A stretch of 17,021 nucleotides of DNA from Oscillospiraceae bacterium (GCA_018109965.1 JAGBFE010000323.1:1-17021), one strand, 5' to 3'. Numbered from the stretch's first letter, positions 1 through 6,923 are shown. Numbers and translations: made by a program. The notes: generated by a model from the sequence alone, not told the origin.

Positions 1-42
1 AGCAGTGAAGCTTTGGTCAATGTAAGCTTCATCGTAAACTGA
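1..42 (+). CDS. Possible C-terminal tail of a gene entering from the left
   Basis: Frame 1 stays open from the window edge for 13 codons and ends at a TGA (40-42). The other two forward frames stop within the first 25 bases. A strong hairpin lies about 40 bases downstream, as expected after a gene end. The fragment is too short to recognise and could be chance. Confidence 0.25.
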   Translation, partial: SSEALVNVSFIVN

Positions 43-80
43 TTTAACTGAACAAATATCAATACAAAATCAACTTATCA

Positions 81-109
81 AAAGTGCCGCCTTTAAAAGG
101 CGGCACTTT
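81..109 (+). terminator. Hairpin terminator, probably for the gene entering from the left
   Basis: A GC-rich inverted repeat (AAAGTGCCGCCT paired with AGGCGGCACTTT) surrounds a five-base AT loop. It is followed by TTTATTCT on the plus strand, and TTTTGAT follows it on the minus strand. It could therefore work in both directions. It most likely ends the plus-strand gene whose tail may lie at 1-42. Positions 111-230 hold nothing I can identify. Confidence 0.6.
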
Positions 110-230
110 ATTCTGCCTACGCCATAAAATTATATTTTTGCAGACAGTTTATCAGCGTTGTAACAATGTGTTCAGCTGTTTGGTAAATTTCAATTTATCG
201 AACTGCTGGTTTTAAACAATTGCATAAAAA

Positions 231-268
231 ATAAGGGGTACTCAATTTTAAAATTGAGTACTCCTTAT
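231..268 (-). terminator. Near-perfect palindrome, probable terminator of the feoB transcript
   Basis: A 19-base arm (231-249) is followed directly by its reverse complement (250-268), with only one G-T wobble. On the minus strand the hairpin is followed by CTTATTTTTTATGC, a good U tract, so it can end the transcript of feoB and the small gene at 332-496. On the plus strand the following bases are less T-rich. Confidence 0.65.
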
Positions 269-331
269 TAGGTTTATGAAACTTTTTTAATAATATAATG
301 ACAACTGTGGAAATTCCACTGCTTTTGCTTT

Positions 332-496
332 TTATCTTTCACAACTGCCGCAGGACAGCCCCTGTGCTCTTTTGGCACATTCGCCCGCATGGGAACAGCC
401 AACACATCTTACACCCTTTTTCTTTTCCCTGTAGATATAAGCTGCCGCACTGCCCACAATGGCAATTACAATTGCTATTACAATAATATCTGTCAT
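332..496 (-). CDS. FeoB-associated Cys-rich membrane protein
   Basis: This 54-residue protein is encoded 22 bases after the feoB stop and reads in the same direction. An AGGAGA ribosome binding site (505-510) precedes its ATG. It has one N-terminal membrane segment rich in Ile, Val and Ala (about residues 3-20), then a basic stretch (REKKK, 23-27), then a tail with Cys31, Cys34, Cys40, Cys49 and Cys52 arranged as CxxC and CxxC pairs. This is the layout of the small proteins often encoded after feoB in Clostridia (the FeoB_associated family). By family knowledge it is thought to assist FeoB, perhaps by handling Fe2+ at the membrane, but its mechanism is not settled. It is very probably co-transcribed with feoB. 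The assignment rests on size, topology, Cys spacing and position. Confidence 0.88.
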   Translation of the reverse strand: MTDIIVIAIVIAIVGSAAAYIYREKKKGVRCVGCSHAGECAKRAQGLSCGSCER

Positions 497-518
497 ACGA
501 CAATTCTCCTTTCAATTG

Positions 519-2525
519 TTATTTAGCTGCTTTTGCCACTTTTTCAGCTGCAACTTTTTTGTTTGCTTTGTTGATAAGGTTTGCAATAATCAGTACGATA
601 ACTGCTACCGTAGCAAGACCAGGAACAAAGCCTGCACCAACAGAACCTGTTGTGATAAGTGTGCCAATCTGGTAAACAAAGAATGCCACTGTGTAACCTG
701 TTGCAAACTGCAGACCTACACCGCCCCAGAACCATTTGCGGTCATTGATTTCACTGTTCATAGCGCCAAGTGCTGCAAAGCAAGGTGGTGTAAAGAGGTT
801 GAACATAAGGTAAGCAAGTGCCGCAACCTTTGTAAGTCCCATTACCACTGCAACTTCGTTTGCACCGCCCATAAGAGCAAGTTCTTCTGTGTCAATAAAG
901 CTTGTGAGACCGTAGCAAACTGCAAGTGTGCCAACAACGTTTTCTTTTGCGATAAAGCCTGTTACAGCTGCTGCTGCAAGCTGCCATGCTGCAATACCGC
1001 AGATTGGCACAAGGATAACACCGATTGGTGCAGCAATGGAAGCAAGGATAGATGTTGCTTCGGCACCTTCTTCTACAAGCTGAAGACTCCATGTGAAGGA
1101 CTGCATAATCTGTACAACTGTGTTACATACAAGGATGATTGTACCTGCTTTGATGATGTAGTCCTTGCCGCGTTCAAGCATGGACATAAATGCACGCTTG
1201 AGGCTTGGGAGTTTGTATTCAGGCAGTTCCATAATAAAGAAGGATTTTTTGAATTTATGGCCTGCAACTTTGTTTACAAGCAAAGCACCAAAGAAGATGA
1301 GCAGAATGCCTGCAAAGTACATTGTTGTGCCAACCCATGATGCATCTGCAAAAAATGCACCTGCAAAAAGAGCAATAACAGGAAGTTTTGCACCGCAAGG
1401 CATAAACGGTGTGAGCATCGCTGTTGCACGGCGTTCGCGTTCGTTGCGGATTGTGCGGCAAGCCATAACGCCAGGTATTGCACAGCCTGTGCCGATAACC
1501 ATTGGGATGATGGATTTGCCCGAGAGGCCTACACGTTTGAAGATTGGGTCCATAACAACGGAAACACGTGCCATATAACCGCAGTCTTCGAGGAGGGCGA
1601 TAAGGAAGTACATTACCATAACAAGCGGCAGGAAACCAACAACTGCGCCAACACCGCCAATGATGCCGTCAACAAGAAGGGACTGCACAAACGGAGAAGC
1701 GCTTTCCACCATACCTGCAACCATTTCCTGGAAAGCTTCAATCCAGCCTACAAGTGTATCCGCAAGGAACGGGCCAAATGAGGACTGGGAAATATCAAAT
1801 ACAAGGAACATTACAACAGCAAAGATTGGGATACCCAGCCATTTGTTTGTAAGCACTGCATCGATTTTGTCCTGATAGTTTTTGTCTTTTGTAAACACTT
1901 TTCTGGTTTCAACAGCTTTAACAATTCCGTTTACAAACGCAAAACGTTTTCTGTCTGCTGACTTTACAGCTTCTTTGTCTGTACGGTCAACATTGCCCTG
2001 AGTGTAAGGAGCTGTCTGTGCTTTGCCTTTGAGGGAAGAAGCAACTTTTACAACCTCTTTGAGACCTGCATCGGATGCTGTTGTGGAAACTGTTTTCACA
2101 ACAGTACATCCCAGTTTTTTGCTGAGGAGTTCGGCATCAATTTCTGTTTCTTTTTTAGCGTTGATGTCGCTTTTGTTGAGGGCAACAACCACAGGAACAC
2201 CAAGTTCCAGCAGCTGTGTTGTGAAAAACAGGCTGCGGCTAAGGTTTGTTGCATCAACAATGTTGATGATTGCATCAGGTTTTTCGTTTTTAACGTAGTC
2301 ACTTGTGATGCTTTCTTCGCTTGTGAACGGTGACATTGAATATGCACCAGGCAGGTCAACCGCTACCAGTTCTTCCTCGCCGTCATAATAAGCTTTTTTG
2401 ATAAGTGCTTCTTTCTTTTCTACTGTAACGCCGGCCCAGTTGCCAACACGTTCTGTTCTGCCTGTGAGGGCATTGTACATTGTTGTTTTACCTGAGTTTG
2501 GGTTACCTGTAAGGGCAATTCTCAT
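519..2525 (-). CDS. feoB: Ferrous iron transport protein B (GTPase and permease)
   Basis: FeoB imports Fe2+ across the cytoplasmic membrane and carries its own GTPase. The N-terminal G domain shows the P-loop GNPNSGKT (7-14), a switch I Thr at 34 in GVTVE, DLPG (57-60) and NKSD (117-120). A linker with the cytosolic helical region follows. From about residue 230 come many membrane helices in two Gate-type repeats, including GTGCAIPG and PFMPCGAKLPV, the Cys- and Pro-containing segments expected of the pore. At 668 residues it is shorter than the enterobacterial protein (about 770) but normal for Clostridia, and no frameshift is visible. The start is supported by AAGGAG about ten bases upstream of the ATG. 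Upstream lie a TTGACC promoter element and two 18-bp palindromes, so expression is probably repressed by metal. feoA lies just upstream and the Cys-rich partner just downstream. Confidence 0.97.
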   Translation of the reverse strand: MRIALTGNPNSGKTTMYNALTGRTERVGNWAGVTVEKKEALIKKAYYDGEEELVAVDLPGAYSMSPFTSEESITSDYVKNEKPDAIINIVDATNLSRSLFFTTQLLELGVPVVVALNKSDINAKKETEIDAELLSKKLGCTVVKTVSTTASDAGLKEVVKVASSLKGKAQTAPYTQGNVDRTDKEAVKSADRKRFAFVNGIVKAVETRKVFTKDKNYQDKIDAVLTNKWLGIPIFAVVMFLVFDISQSSFGPFLADTLVGWIEAFQEMVAGMVESASPFVQSLLVDGIIGGVGAVVGFLPLVMVMYFLIALLEDCGYMARVSVVMDPIFKRVGLSGKSIIPMVIGTGCAIPGVMACRTIRNERERRATAMLTPFMPCGAKLPVIALFAGAFFADASWVGTTMYFAGILLIFFGALLVNKVAGHKFKKSFFIMELPEYKLPSLKRAFMSMLERGKDYIIKAGTIILVCNTVVQIMQSFTWSLQLVEEGAEATSILASIAAPIGVILVPICGIAAWQLAAAAVTGFIAKENVVGTLAVCYGLTSFIDTEELALMGGANEVAVVMGLTKVAALAYLMFNLFTPPCFAALGAMNSEINDRKWFWGGVGLQFATGYTVAFFVYQIGTLITTGSVGAGFVPGLATVAVIVLIIANLINKANKKVAAEKVAKAAK

Positions 2526-2580
2526 TTGTAAAATCTCCTTATTGTTGTATATATATTTTTTATAAAAAACAAATTCAGCA

Positions 2581-2598
2581 GGTCAGCTTTCGCTAACT
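2581..2598. promoter_or_regulatory. Putative metal-repressor operator A upstream of feoB
   Basis: An 18-bp imperfect palindrome, GGTCAG-CTTTCG-CTAACT, lies exactly 20 bp from the better palindrome at 2601-2618. A two-helical-turn spacing would place both sites on the same DNA face. The half-site (A)GTTAGC is shared with the sites at 2601, 2899 and 2927. The pattern resembles DtxR/IdeR-family iron-repressor boxes (TTAG...CTAA); the protein that binds is inferred, not seen. Confidence 0.5.
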
Positions 2599-2599
2599 T

Positions 2600-2627
2600 T
2601 AGTTAGGCTTTGCTAACTCAAGGTCAA
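2600..2627 (-). promoter_or_regulatory. Likely feoB promoter
   Basis: On the minus strand TTGACC (2622-2627) is followed after 16 bases by TAACTA (2600-2605). The -10 is weak, but the arrangement matches the feoA promoter: TTGACa/c, three or four bases, an 18-bp operator, and a TAACTn -10 inside the operator's distal arm. A second possible -10, TATAAA, lies nearer feoB. The existence of a promoter is better supported than its exact -10. Confidence 0.45.
2601..2618. promoter_or_regulatory. Putative metal-repressor operator B upstream of feoB
   Basis: AGTTAG-GCTTTG-CTAACT has perfect six-base arms around a six-base centre. Read on the minus strand, it starts three bases after the TTGACC -35 element and overlaps the likely -10 (TAACTA). 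A bound repressor would block polymerase. This is the best-conserved of the four related sites. Confidence 0.6.
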
Positions 2628-2651
2628 AAAAAATAGTGTTTCCACTATTTT
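2626..2651 (-). terminator. Terminator after feoA
   Basis: On the minus strand a nine-base stem (AAAATAGTG with CACTATTTT, loop of four) runs directly into eight T residues. The stem overlaps the feoA TAG stop codon. It should uncouple much of feoA transcription from feoB, which fits feoB having its own promoter and operators. Confidence 0.7.
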
Positions 2652-2869
2652 ATCATCTGAACCTTGATTGCATCTGCCAGTTCGTAGTCTATTGTGTATC
2701 TGCCATCTTTGATGGAAACCACGCAGCCGCCTTTGAGTTTGGACACAACTGTGATAGGCTCGCCGCTGTAACAGCCCAAGGAAAAGAGAAATGCATCAAG
2801 TTCCTCATCATCTGTCTGAATATCTTTTACAATGTATTCTTCACCGATGTTTGCATCTTTCAAGCTCAT
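2645..2869 (-). CDS. feoA: Ferrous iron transport protein A
   Basis: FeoA is a small cytosolic SH3-like protein that works with FeoB in Fe2+ uptake. From the chosen ATG it is 74 residues, the usual size. The typical features are present: an N-terminal stretch ending in GEEYIVKDIQ, a mid-segment LFSLGCYSGEPITVVSKLKGG, where family members usually read LxxLGhxxGxxhxV, and a final strand ADAIKVQMI. The frame is open for 22 more codons upstream. I chose the internal Met because AGGAG lies about eight bases before it and the upstream extension would run through the operators. Upstream are a TTGACA promoter and two 18-bp palindromes. A hairpin terminator overlaps its stop, so feoA is probably its own short transcript with partial read-through into feoB. 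Confidence 0.92.
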   Translation of the reverse strand: MSLKDANIGEEYIVKDIQTDDEELDAFLFSLGCYSGEPITVVSKLKGGCVVSIKDGRYTIDYELADAIKVQMIK

Positions 2870-2898
2870 ATTTATTCTCCTCTGGGTATTGCTGTCAA

Positions 2899-2916
2899 AA
2901 TTAGCCTCTGCTAATT
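2899..2916. promoter_or_regulatory. Putative metal-repressor operator C upstream of feoA
   Basis: AATTAG-CCTCTG-CTAATT has perfect six-base arms with the same 6-6-6 layout as the site at 2601. It lies between the feoA promoter and its ribosome binding site, near the expected transcription start, where bound protein would block initiation or early elongation. Confidence 0.58.
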
Positions 2917-2925
2917 CCATACAAT

Positions 2926-2954
2926 AAGTTACCACAGGCTAACTGTTTTGTCAA
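2926..2954 (-). promoter_or_regulatory. Likely feoA promoter
   Basis: On the minus strand a consensus TTGACA (2949-2954) is followed after 17 bases by TAACTT (2926-2931). The -10 is poor, but the spacer is almost filled by the palindrome at 2927-2944, the geometry of a repressed promoter. Confidence 0.6.
2927..2944. promoter_or_regulatory. Putative metal-repressor operator D inside the feoA promoter
   Basis: AGTTAC-CACAGG-CTAACT has one mismatch between its arms. It occupies the spacer and part of the -10 of the feoA promoter, 28 bp from operator C. The shared half-site and the parallel position relative to the feoB promoter make chance unlikely. Confidence 0.55.
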
Positions 2955-3097
2955 TAGTTTGTTCACATCTTTTTGAAAAAAATTTCCATTATCCGCACAA
3001 CGTTTATATAATATATCTATTGCAAAAACGGCAGTTGTATTCCACGAACAATGCCGATGTATCAAAACATATTTCCAATATGCGACAAAAAAAACAA

Positions 3098-3126
3098 TTG
3101 ACATTTGATAAATGCTGTTATATAAT
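3098..3126 (+). promoter_or_regulatory. Consensus sigma-A promoter of the tRNA gene
   Basis: TTGACA (3098-3103), a 17-base spacer and TATAAT (3121-3126) match the housekeeping consensus at all twelve positions. The expected start lies about ten bases before the mature tRNA 5' end. Between the feoA promoter and this site (about 2955-3097) I see nothing else supportable. Confidence 0.92.
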
Positions 3127-3143
3127 ATTATAGCATTATTTAA

Positions 3144-3220
3144 GGGCCTTTAGCTCAGTTGGTTAGAGCATCCGGCTCATAACCGGACGGTCCACAGTTC
3201 GAGTCTGTGAAGGCCCACCA
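3144..3220 (+). tRNA. tRNA with CAT anticodon, Ile2 or elongator Met
   Basis: This 77-nt cloverleaf has the acceptor stem GGGCCTT/AAGGCCC, a D arm with TAGCTCAGTTGGTTAGAGC, the anticodon stem TCCGG/CCGGA around the loop CTCATAA, a T arm with GTTCGAGTC, and an encoded CCA (3218-3220). The anticodon is CAT. The loop CTCATAA together with the start GGxCCTTTAGCTCAG resembles Bacillus tRNA-Ile2, whose C34 is changed to lysidine so that it reads AUA. Firmicutes elongator tRNA-Met usually has TTCATAC instead. It is clearly not the initiator, since the acceptor G1-C72 pair is intact. Ile2 is my preferred reading, with Met the alternative. Confidence 0.95.
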
Positions 3221-3222
3221 AG

Positions 3223-3259
3223 AAAAATTCCAGCCATTTGGTTGGAATTTTTTGTTTTT
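3223..3259 (+). terminator. First terminator after the tRNA
   Basis: The inverted repeat AAAATTCCAGCC with GGTTGGAATTTT (one G-T pair) is followed by TTTGTTTTT. It begins three bases after the tRNA CCA end. Confidence 0.85.
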
Positions 3260-3303
3260 ATGGAAATTTTTCTTTCATAAACATAGTTACATCTGTCTGT
3301 CAT

Positions 3304-3333
3304 AAAGACGAGTCTTGATGACTCGTCTTTTTT
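3304..3333 (+). terminator. Second, tandem terminator after the tRNA
   Basis: A perfect 11-base stem (AAAGACGAGTC with GACTCGTCTTT) with a five-base loop runs into a run of T residues. It backs up the first terminator 50 bases upstream and would also insulate ktrB from tRNA transcription. Confidence 0.85.
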
Positions 3334-3383
3334 ATTATTGCTATTCTTAATAGCAGCAACTCGCACAATAACTATTTATTACA

Positions 3384-3412
3384 TCGACAAACCGCCTGGT
3401 TGCTGATATAAT
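3384..3412 (+). promoter_or_regulatory. Likely ktrB-ktrA promoter
   Basis: TCGACA (3384-3389), 17 bases, then a perfect TATAAT (3407-3412). The leader of about 100 bases holds only a small hairpin (AATGGC...GCCATT, near 3446-3466), and I see no recognisable riboswitch in it. Confidence 0.7.
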
Positions 3413-3519
3413 GTTAACATATAAAAATATTTAATGTGTTAATGTAATGGCAAAGTTATGCCATTATAAAATCCGGAAGTTAAAACATCTGTATTTATAT
3501 TAGGTGGTAATAAAACAAT

Positions 3520-4872
3520 ATGAAAAAAACTCACTTAACAACAACTCAAATCATACTGTTAAGCTTCCTTATAACTATACTCATCGGAAGTTTTCTTTTG
3601 AGTCTGCCAATCAGCTCTGCCAACGGCAAACCTGTATCGTATCTTGACGCACTTTTTACAGCAACCACCTCAACCTGTGTTACAGGGCTTGTGACTCTCC
3701 CCACTTTTTCTACATGGAGTTTCTTTGGGCAAGCTGTTATCCTGCTTTTGATACAGATAGGCGGTCTTGGAGTTATTACAATTATGTCAGGGGTCATGCT
3801 CCTTTTTAACAGAAAAATGGGTATTGGTGACAGACTTCTTATTCAGGATGCCTTTAATCTGAACACAATGTCCGGTCTTATAGAATTTGTCAAAAATGTA
3901 TTATTCGGCACTTTGATTATCGAAACCTTAGGTGCAATATTATATATGTTTGTTTTTGTTCCGGAATTCGGAACAAAAGGTATCTGGATATCTGTATTCA
4001 ATTCTATCTCCGCCTTTTGCAATGCAGGGCTTGATATTATCGGAGAAAACAGTATCTGTAACTATGCCACAAATCCGCTTATTAACATTGTCACATCTTC
4101 ACTTGTCATACTTGGTGGTCTTGGATATATCGTATGGTGGGATGTGCTTCGTGTAATCAGAAAACGCACACCACAAAACAAAAAAGTTTTCAGATATCTG
4201 TCTTTGCACAGCAAAATAGTTATTGCTGTTACATCCATACTTATTATTTGCGGTGCATTGCTTATATTTGTTTTCGAGTATGCCAACCCTCTTACCATAG
4301 GCAATATGGCTTTGTCAGATAAAATTCAGGTTTCTCTGTTTCAATCCATAACAACAAGAACTGCCGGTTTTGCTTCTGTTCCCCAGGAAAACCTGACAGA
4401 TCCGTCAACGGTTGTTTCAATGCTATTGATGCTGATAGGCGGCTCTCCTGTAGGAACAGCAGGAGGCATCAAAACAGTCACTGTTGCTGTTCTGTTTTGT
4501 TCCGCATTTGCGACAATCACAAATAAAAACAGCGCCAGCCTGTTTGGACGCAGTATATCTGAAAGCTTTGTAAAAAAAGCCGTGGCTGTTGTCGTGGCAT
4601 TTATTACTATCTGTACCGTTTCATCTGTACTGATGCTGACAGTATGCAATGCTCCTGCCATTGATGTTATTTATGAAACTGTCAGCGCATCAGCAACAGT
4701 CGGTCTGTCACGAAATTTAACAGCACGTCTAAATACTTTTGGAAAAATCATTATTATAATCACTATGTATTTCGGCAGAGTTGGTCCGATATCATTGGCT
4801 GTTGCACTTGGAAGAAAAAAAGAAAATCAGAACGTCATATCCGAACCAACCGAAGATTTAAGCATAGGCTAA
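3520..4872 (+). CDS. ktrB: Potassium uptake membrane subunit, KtrB/TrkH family
   Basis: This is the ion-translocating subunit of a Ktr-type K+ uptake system in the cytoplasmic membrane, normally coupled to Na+. The 450-residue length is standard for KtrB. Four pore repeats are visible, each with its selectivity-filter glycine: TCVTGL (Gly56), FCNAGL (Gly170), TRTAGF (Gly283) and SATVGL (Gly395). The GTAGGIKT segment (312-319) matches the gating-loop region in the third repeat. The C-terminus is short and charged, as in KtrB rather than the longer TrkH. The start is set by AGGTGG at 3502-3507. The gene for the regulatory subunit follows 12 bases after the stop. TrkG/TrkH is the only serious alternative name. 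Confidence 0.95.
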   Translation: MKKTHLTTTQIILLSFLITILIGSFLLSLPISSANGKPVSYLDALFTATTSTCVTGLVTLPTFSTWSFFGQAVILLLIQIGGLGVITIMSGVMLLFNRKMGIGDRLLIQDAFNLNTMSGLIEFVKNVLFGTLIIETLGAILYMFVFVPEFGTKGIWISVFNSISAFCNAGLDIIGENSICNYATNPLINIVTSSLVILGGLGYIVWWDVLRVIRKRTPQNKKVFRYLSLHSKIVIAVTSILIICGALLIFVFEYANPLTIGNMALSDKIQVSLFQSITTRTAGFASVPQENLTDPSTVVSMLLMLIGGSPVGTAGGIKTVTVAVLFCSAFATITNKNSASLFGRSISESFVKKAVAVVVAFITICTVSSVLMLTVCNAPAIDVIYETVSASATVGLSRNLTARLNTFGKIIIIITMYFGRVGPISLAVALGRKKENQNVISEPTEDLSIG

Positions 4873-4884
4873 AGGAGCGATACT

Positions 4885-5544
4885 ATGAAACAGGAAAACA
4901 CATATGCAGTTTTTGGACTTGGAAGATACGGAACTGCTGTTGCAAAAGAACTTGTAGAAAATGGCAGAGAAGTTATTGCAATTGACATTGATCAGAAAAC
5001 AATCAACGATGCAGCAGCATATCTGCCCGTATGCAAATGTGCCGATGTTACAGATGCAGAGGTCATTGACCGCCTTGGAATCGGCAGTATTGACACCGTA
5101 ATCATCTGTATGGCAAGCAATCTTGAAGCCAGTGTAATGGCAACAACACTTTGCAAAGATGCAGGTGTCAAAACAGTAATTGCAAAATGTGCCAATAAAA
5201 TGCATCAAAAAATTTTGAAGCGTGTTGGAGCCGACCAGGTAGTATTTCCTGAAAACGAATCTGGAATACGTCTTGCCCAAAATTTATTAAACGCCGGATT
5301 TATTGATATAAATTCTTTGCTGAAAGATGTATCAATACTTGAAATTGATGTAAAAAGCGAATGGATAGGCAAAAGCCCAATTGAACTGAATACTCAAGAA
5401 AATCGCGGATTCAATATCATTGCCCTTAAGAAAAACGATAAGATAAATACAGATATTTATTCCGGACAGATACTTGATACCCAAACAAAACTTATTGTTA
5501 TCGCAAATACATCAAACACAAAAAATTATAAATTCATAGACTGA
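4885..5544 (+). CDS. ktrA: Potassium uptake regulatory subunit, RCK-domain protein KtrA
   Basis: KtrA is the cytosolic ring-forming subunit that gates KtrB in response to bound nucleotide. The N-terminal RCK_N Rossmann domain has GLGRYG (11-16), with acidic residues at the end of the second strand (Asp34, Asp36) that suit ribose binding of ATP/ADP or NAD(H). A second domain from about residue 135 (VSILEIDV...GKSPIEL...IIALKKN) is an RCK_C (TrkA_C) domain, which in related proteins can bind c-di-AMP. The 219-residue length is normal. AAAGGAG precedes the ATG, and the gene lies 12 bases after ktrB, so the two form one operon ending at the hairpin at 5568-5593. The ktrB-then-ktrA order is the only mild oddity. 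Confidence 0.95.
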   Translation: MKQENTYAVFGLGRYGTAVAKELVENGREVIAIDIDQKTINDAAAYLPVCKCADVTDAEVIDRLGIGSIDTVIICMASNLEASVMATTLCKDAGVKTVIAKCANKMHQKILKRVGADQVVFPENESGIRLAQNLLNAGFIDINSLLKDVSILEIDVKSEWIGKSPIELNTQENRGFNIIALKKNDKINTDIYSGQILDTQTKLIVIANTSNTKNYKFID

Positions 5545-5567
5545 ACAAACCTATTCTATATAAAAAT

Positions 5568-5593
5568 AAACCCCCGAAAATCTTCGGGGGTTT
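5568..5593. terminator. Bidirectional terminator between ktrA and the CDF gene
   Basis: A strong stem, AAACCCCCGAA with TTCGGGGGTTT and a four-base loop, has TTTTG on the plus side and TTTATTTTTATA on the minus side. It sits between two convergent genes and can end both transcripts. Confidence 0.92.
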
Positions 5594-5650
5594 TGTGCTA
5601 TATGCAGATGACAATATCCTAAAATACATCAATGGATATATGTCAGCAAC

Positions 5651-6823
5651 TTATATATATGCAAATTCAACTTTTACAACCGCACGGTAGCAGCCGCCGT
5701 CCATTTCGGCAACATTTTGTTTTACTTCAGTTTCAACCTGTGCTTCGGTAAATTTAAATCCGTGTGGGATAACAACATCAAAGATAACATTGGTATGTGT
5801 CGGGCCTTCCACCATGCGGAAATCGTGGATGGAAACCTCACCCTTGTATAACTCGGCAATCCCAAGTGAAATTCTTTCGCGCATTTCCACGACCTTTGCA
5901 TCATTGTCGGCAATAGGGTCCATATGTATAGTGGCTTCACAGCCAAGTTTGTCCTTGAGCTCCTGCTCGATGTTGTCGATAACATCGTGGGTGCAAAGCA
6001 GGTCAGCAGATGCACTTACCTCTGCGTGAAGTGTAATCATAAGTCTGCCCGGGCCATAGTCGTGGACAATAAGGTCGTGAATGCCCAGCACTTCGGGATA
6101 GCTCATAACAATATGGTAAATTTCGTTAACCAGGTCTTCGTCCGGTTTCTGGCCCAGTAGAGGTGATATTGTGTCCTTTGCCGCACCGATACCTGCACGG
6201 AGAATAAACACTGAAACCAGCAGACCGCACCAGCCGTCGATTGCAAGATTGGTCACATGGCCAACAATTGCCGCAACGAGAACAACTGCAGTGGAAACAC
6301 AGTCACTCAGGCTGTCTGCACCTGTTGCTTTCATCGCCGCAGAGTCAATCTTTTTGCCGATTGCATTGTTGTAAAAGCTCATATAAAACTTGACTGCGAT
6401 GGATGCAACAAGGATAACTGCTGATAGCACGCTGAACTCCACTGCCTGCGGATGAAGAATTTTGTCGATGGAGGAGGTCAGAAGCTCGTAACCCATAAGC
6501 AGAATTGCCATTGCAACCACAAGACCTGACAGATATTCAATTCTGCCGTGACCAAAAGGATGTTCGGGGTCAGGCTTTTGCCCTGCCAGTTTAAAGCCTA
6601 TCATTGTAACAACGGAAGAACCTGCATCGGACAGGTTGTTGAAAGCGTCGGCTGTTATGGAAACAGAGTTGCTGATTAACCCTGCAAAAAATTTGCCTGC
6701 AAACAAAACAAGGTTGAGCACAATGCCCACAGCACCGCACAGCATGCCATATGCCGAGCGCACCTGCTGGCTTTGTACATTATCTTTGTCTTTTATAAAA
6801 ATATTTGCCAAAAAATTTATCAC
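5651..6823 (-). CDS. Cation diffusion facilitator, probable Mn2+ exporter
   Basis: CDF proteins export divalent metals by proton antiport. The conserved HPFGHGRIE motif (88-96) lies between TM2 and TM3, six hydrophobic segments span about residues 26-215, and a cytosolic metal-sensing domain (about 216-300) is followed by a further ~90-residue extension. The transport-site residues align as NxxxD in TM2 (Asn62, Asp66) and DxxxD in TM5 (Asp170, Asp174). Zn2+ transporters normally have a His at the first TM5 position. Its absence points to Mn2+, as in the Bacillus CDF exporters MneP and MneS; that is inference. The start is GTG, with AGGGAG 11 bases upstream. A promoter TTGGCC-17-TATACT lies at 6878-6906, and the gene is monocistronic. 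Confidence 0.93.
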   Translation of the reverse strand: MINFLANIFIKDKDNVQSQQVRSAYGMLCGAVGIVLNLVLFAGKFFAGLISNSVSITADAFNNLSDAGSSVVTMIGFKLAGQKPDPEHPFGHGRIEYLSGLVVAMAILLMGYELLTSSIDKILHPQAVEFSVLSAVILVASIAVKFYMSFYNNAIGKKIDSAAMKATGADSLSDCVSTAVVLVAAIVGHVTNLAIDGWCGLLVSVFILRAGIGAAKDTISPLLGQKPDEDLVNEIYHIVMSYPEVLGIHDLIVHDYGPGRLMITLHAEVSASADLLCTHDVIDNIEQELKDKLGCEATIHMDPIADNDAKVVEMRERISLGIAELYKGEVSIHDFRMVEGPTHTNVIFDVVIPHGFKFTEAQVETEVKQNVAEMDGGCYRAVVKVEFAYI

Positions 6824-6877
6824 TGTTATAAATACTCCCTTTTATTTGGATTAAAACCATTTTTTTCACTGTTTTAC

Positions 6878-6906
6878 AGTATACACCATTTTTTGCAGTT
6901 GGCCAA
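6878..6906 (-). promoter_or_regulatory. Likely promoter of the CDF gene
   Basis: On the minus strand TTGGCC (6901-6906), 17 bases, then TATACT (6878-6883). The leader is about 45 bases, too short for a yybP-ykoY manganese riboswitch. Confidence 0.65.
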
Positions 6907-6923
6907 CGCAAACTTTTTTAACT

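Noticed and set aside
459..1340. A 293-codon Cys-rich open frame on the plus strand opposite feoB
   Set aside because: It is a mirror of feoB codon usage, has no ribosome binding site, and its composition (very high Cys, Lys and Asn) is typical of an antisense shadow frame.
3413..3519. A c-di-AMP (ydaO) riboswitch before ktrB
   Set aside because: The leader is only about 100 bases, AT-rich, and lacks the conserved GC-rich pseudo-repeats of that RNA; just one small hairpin is visible.
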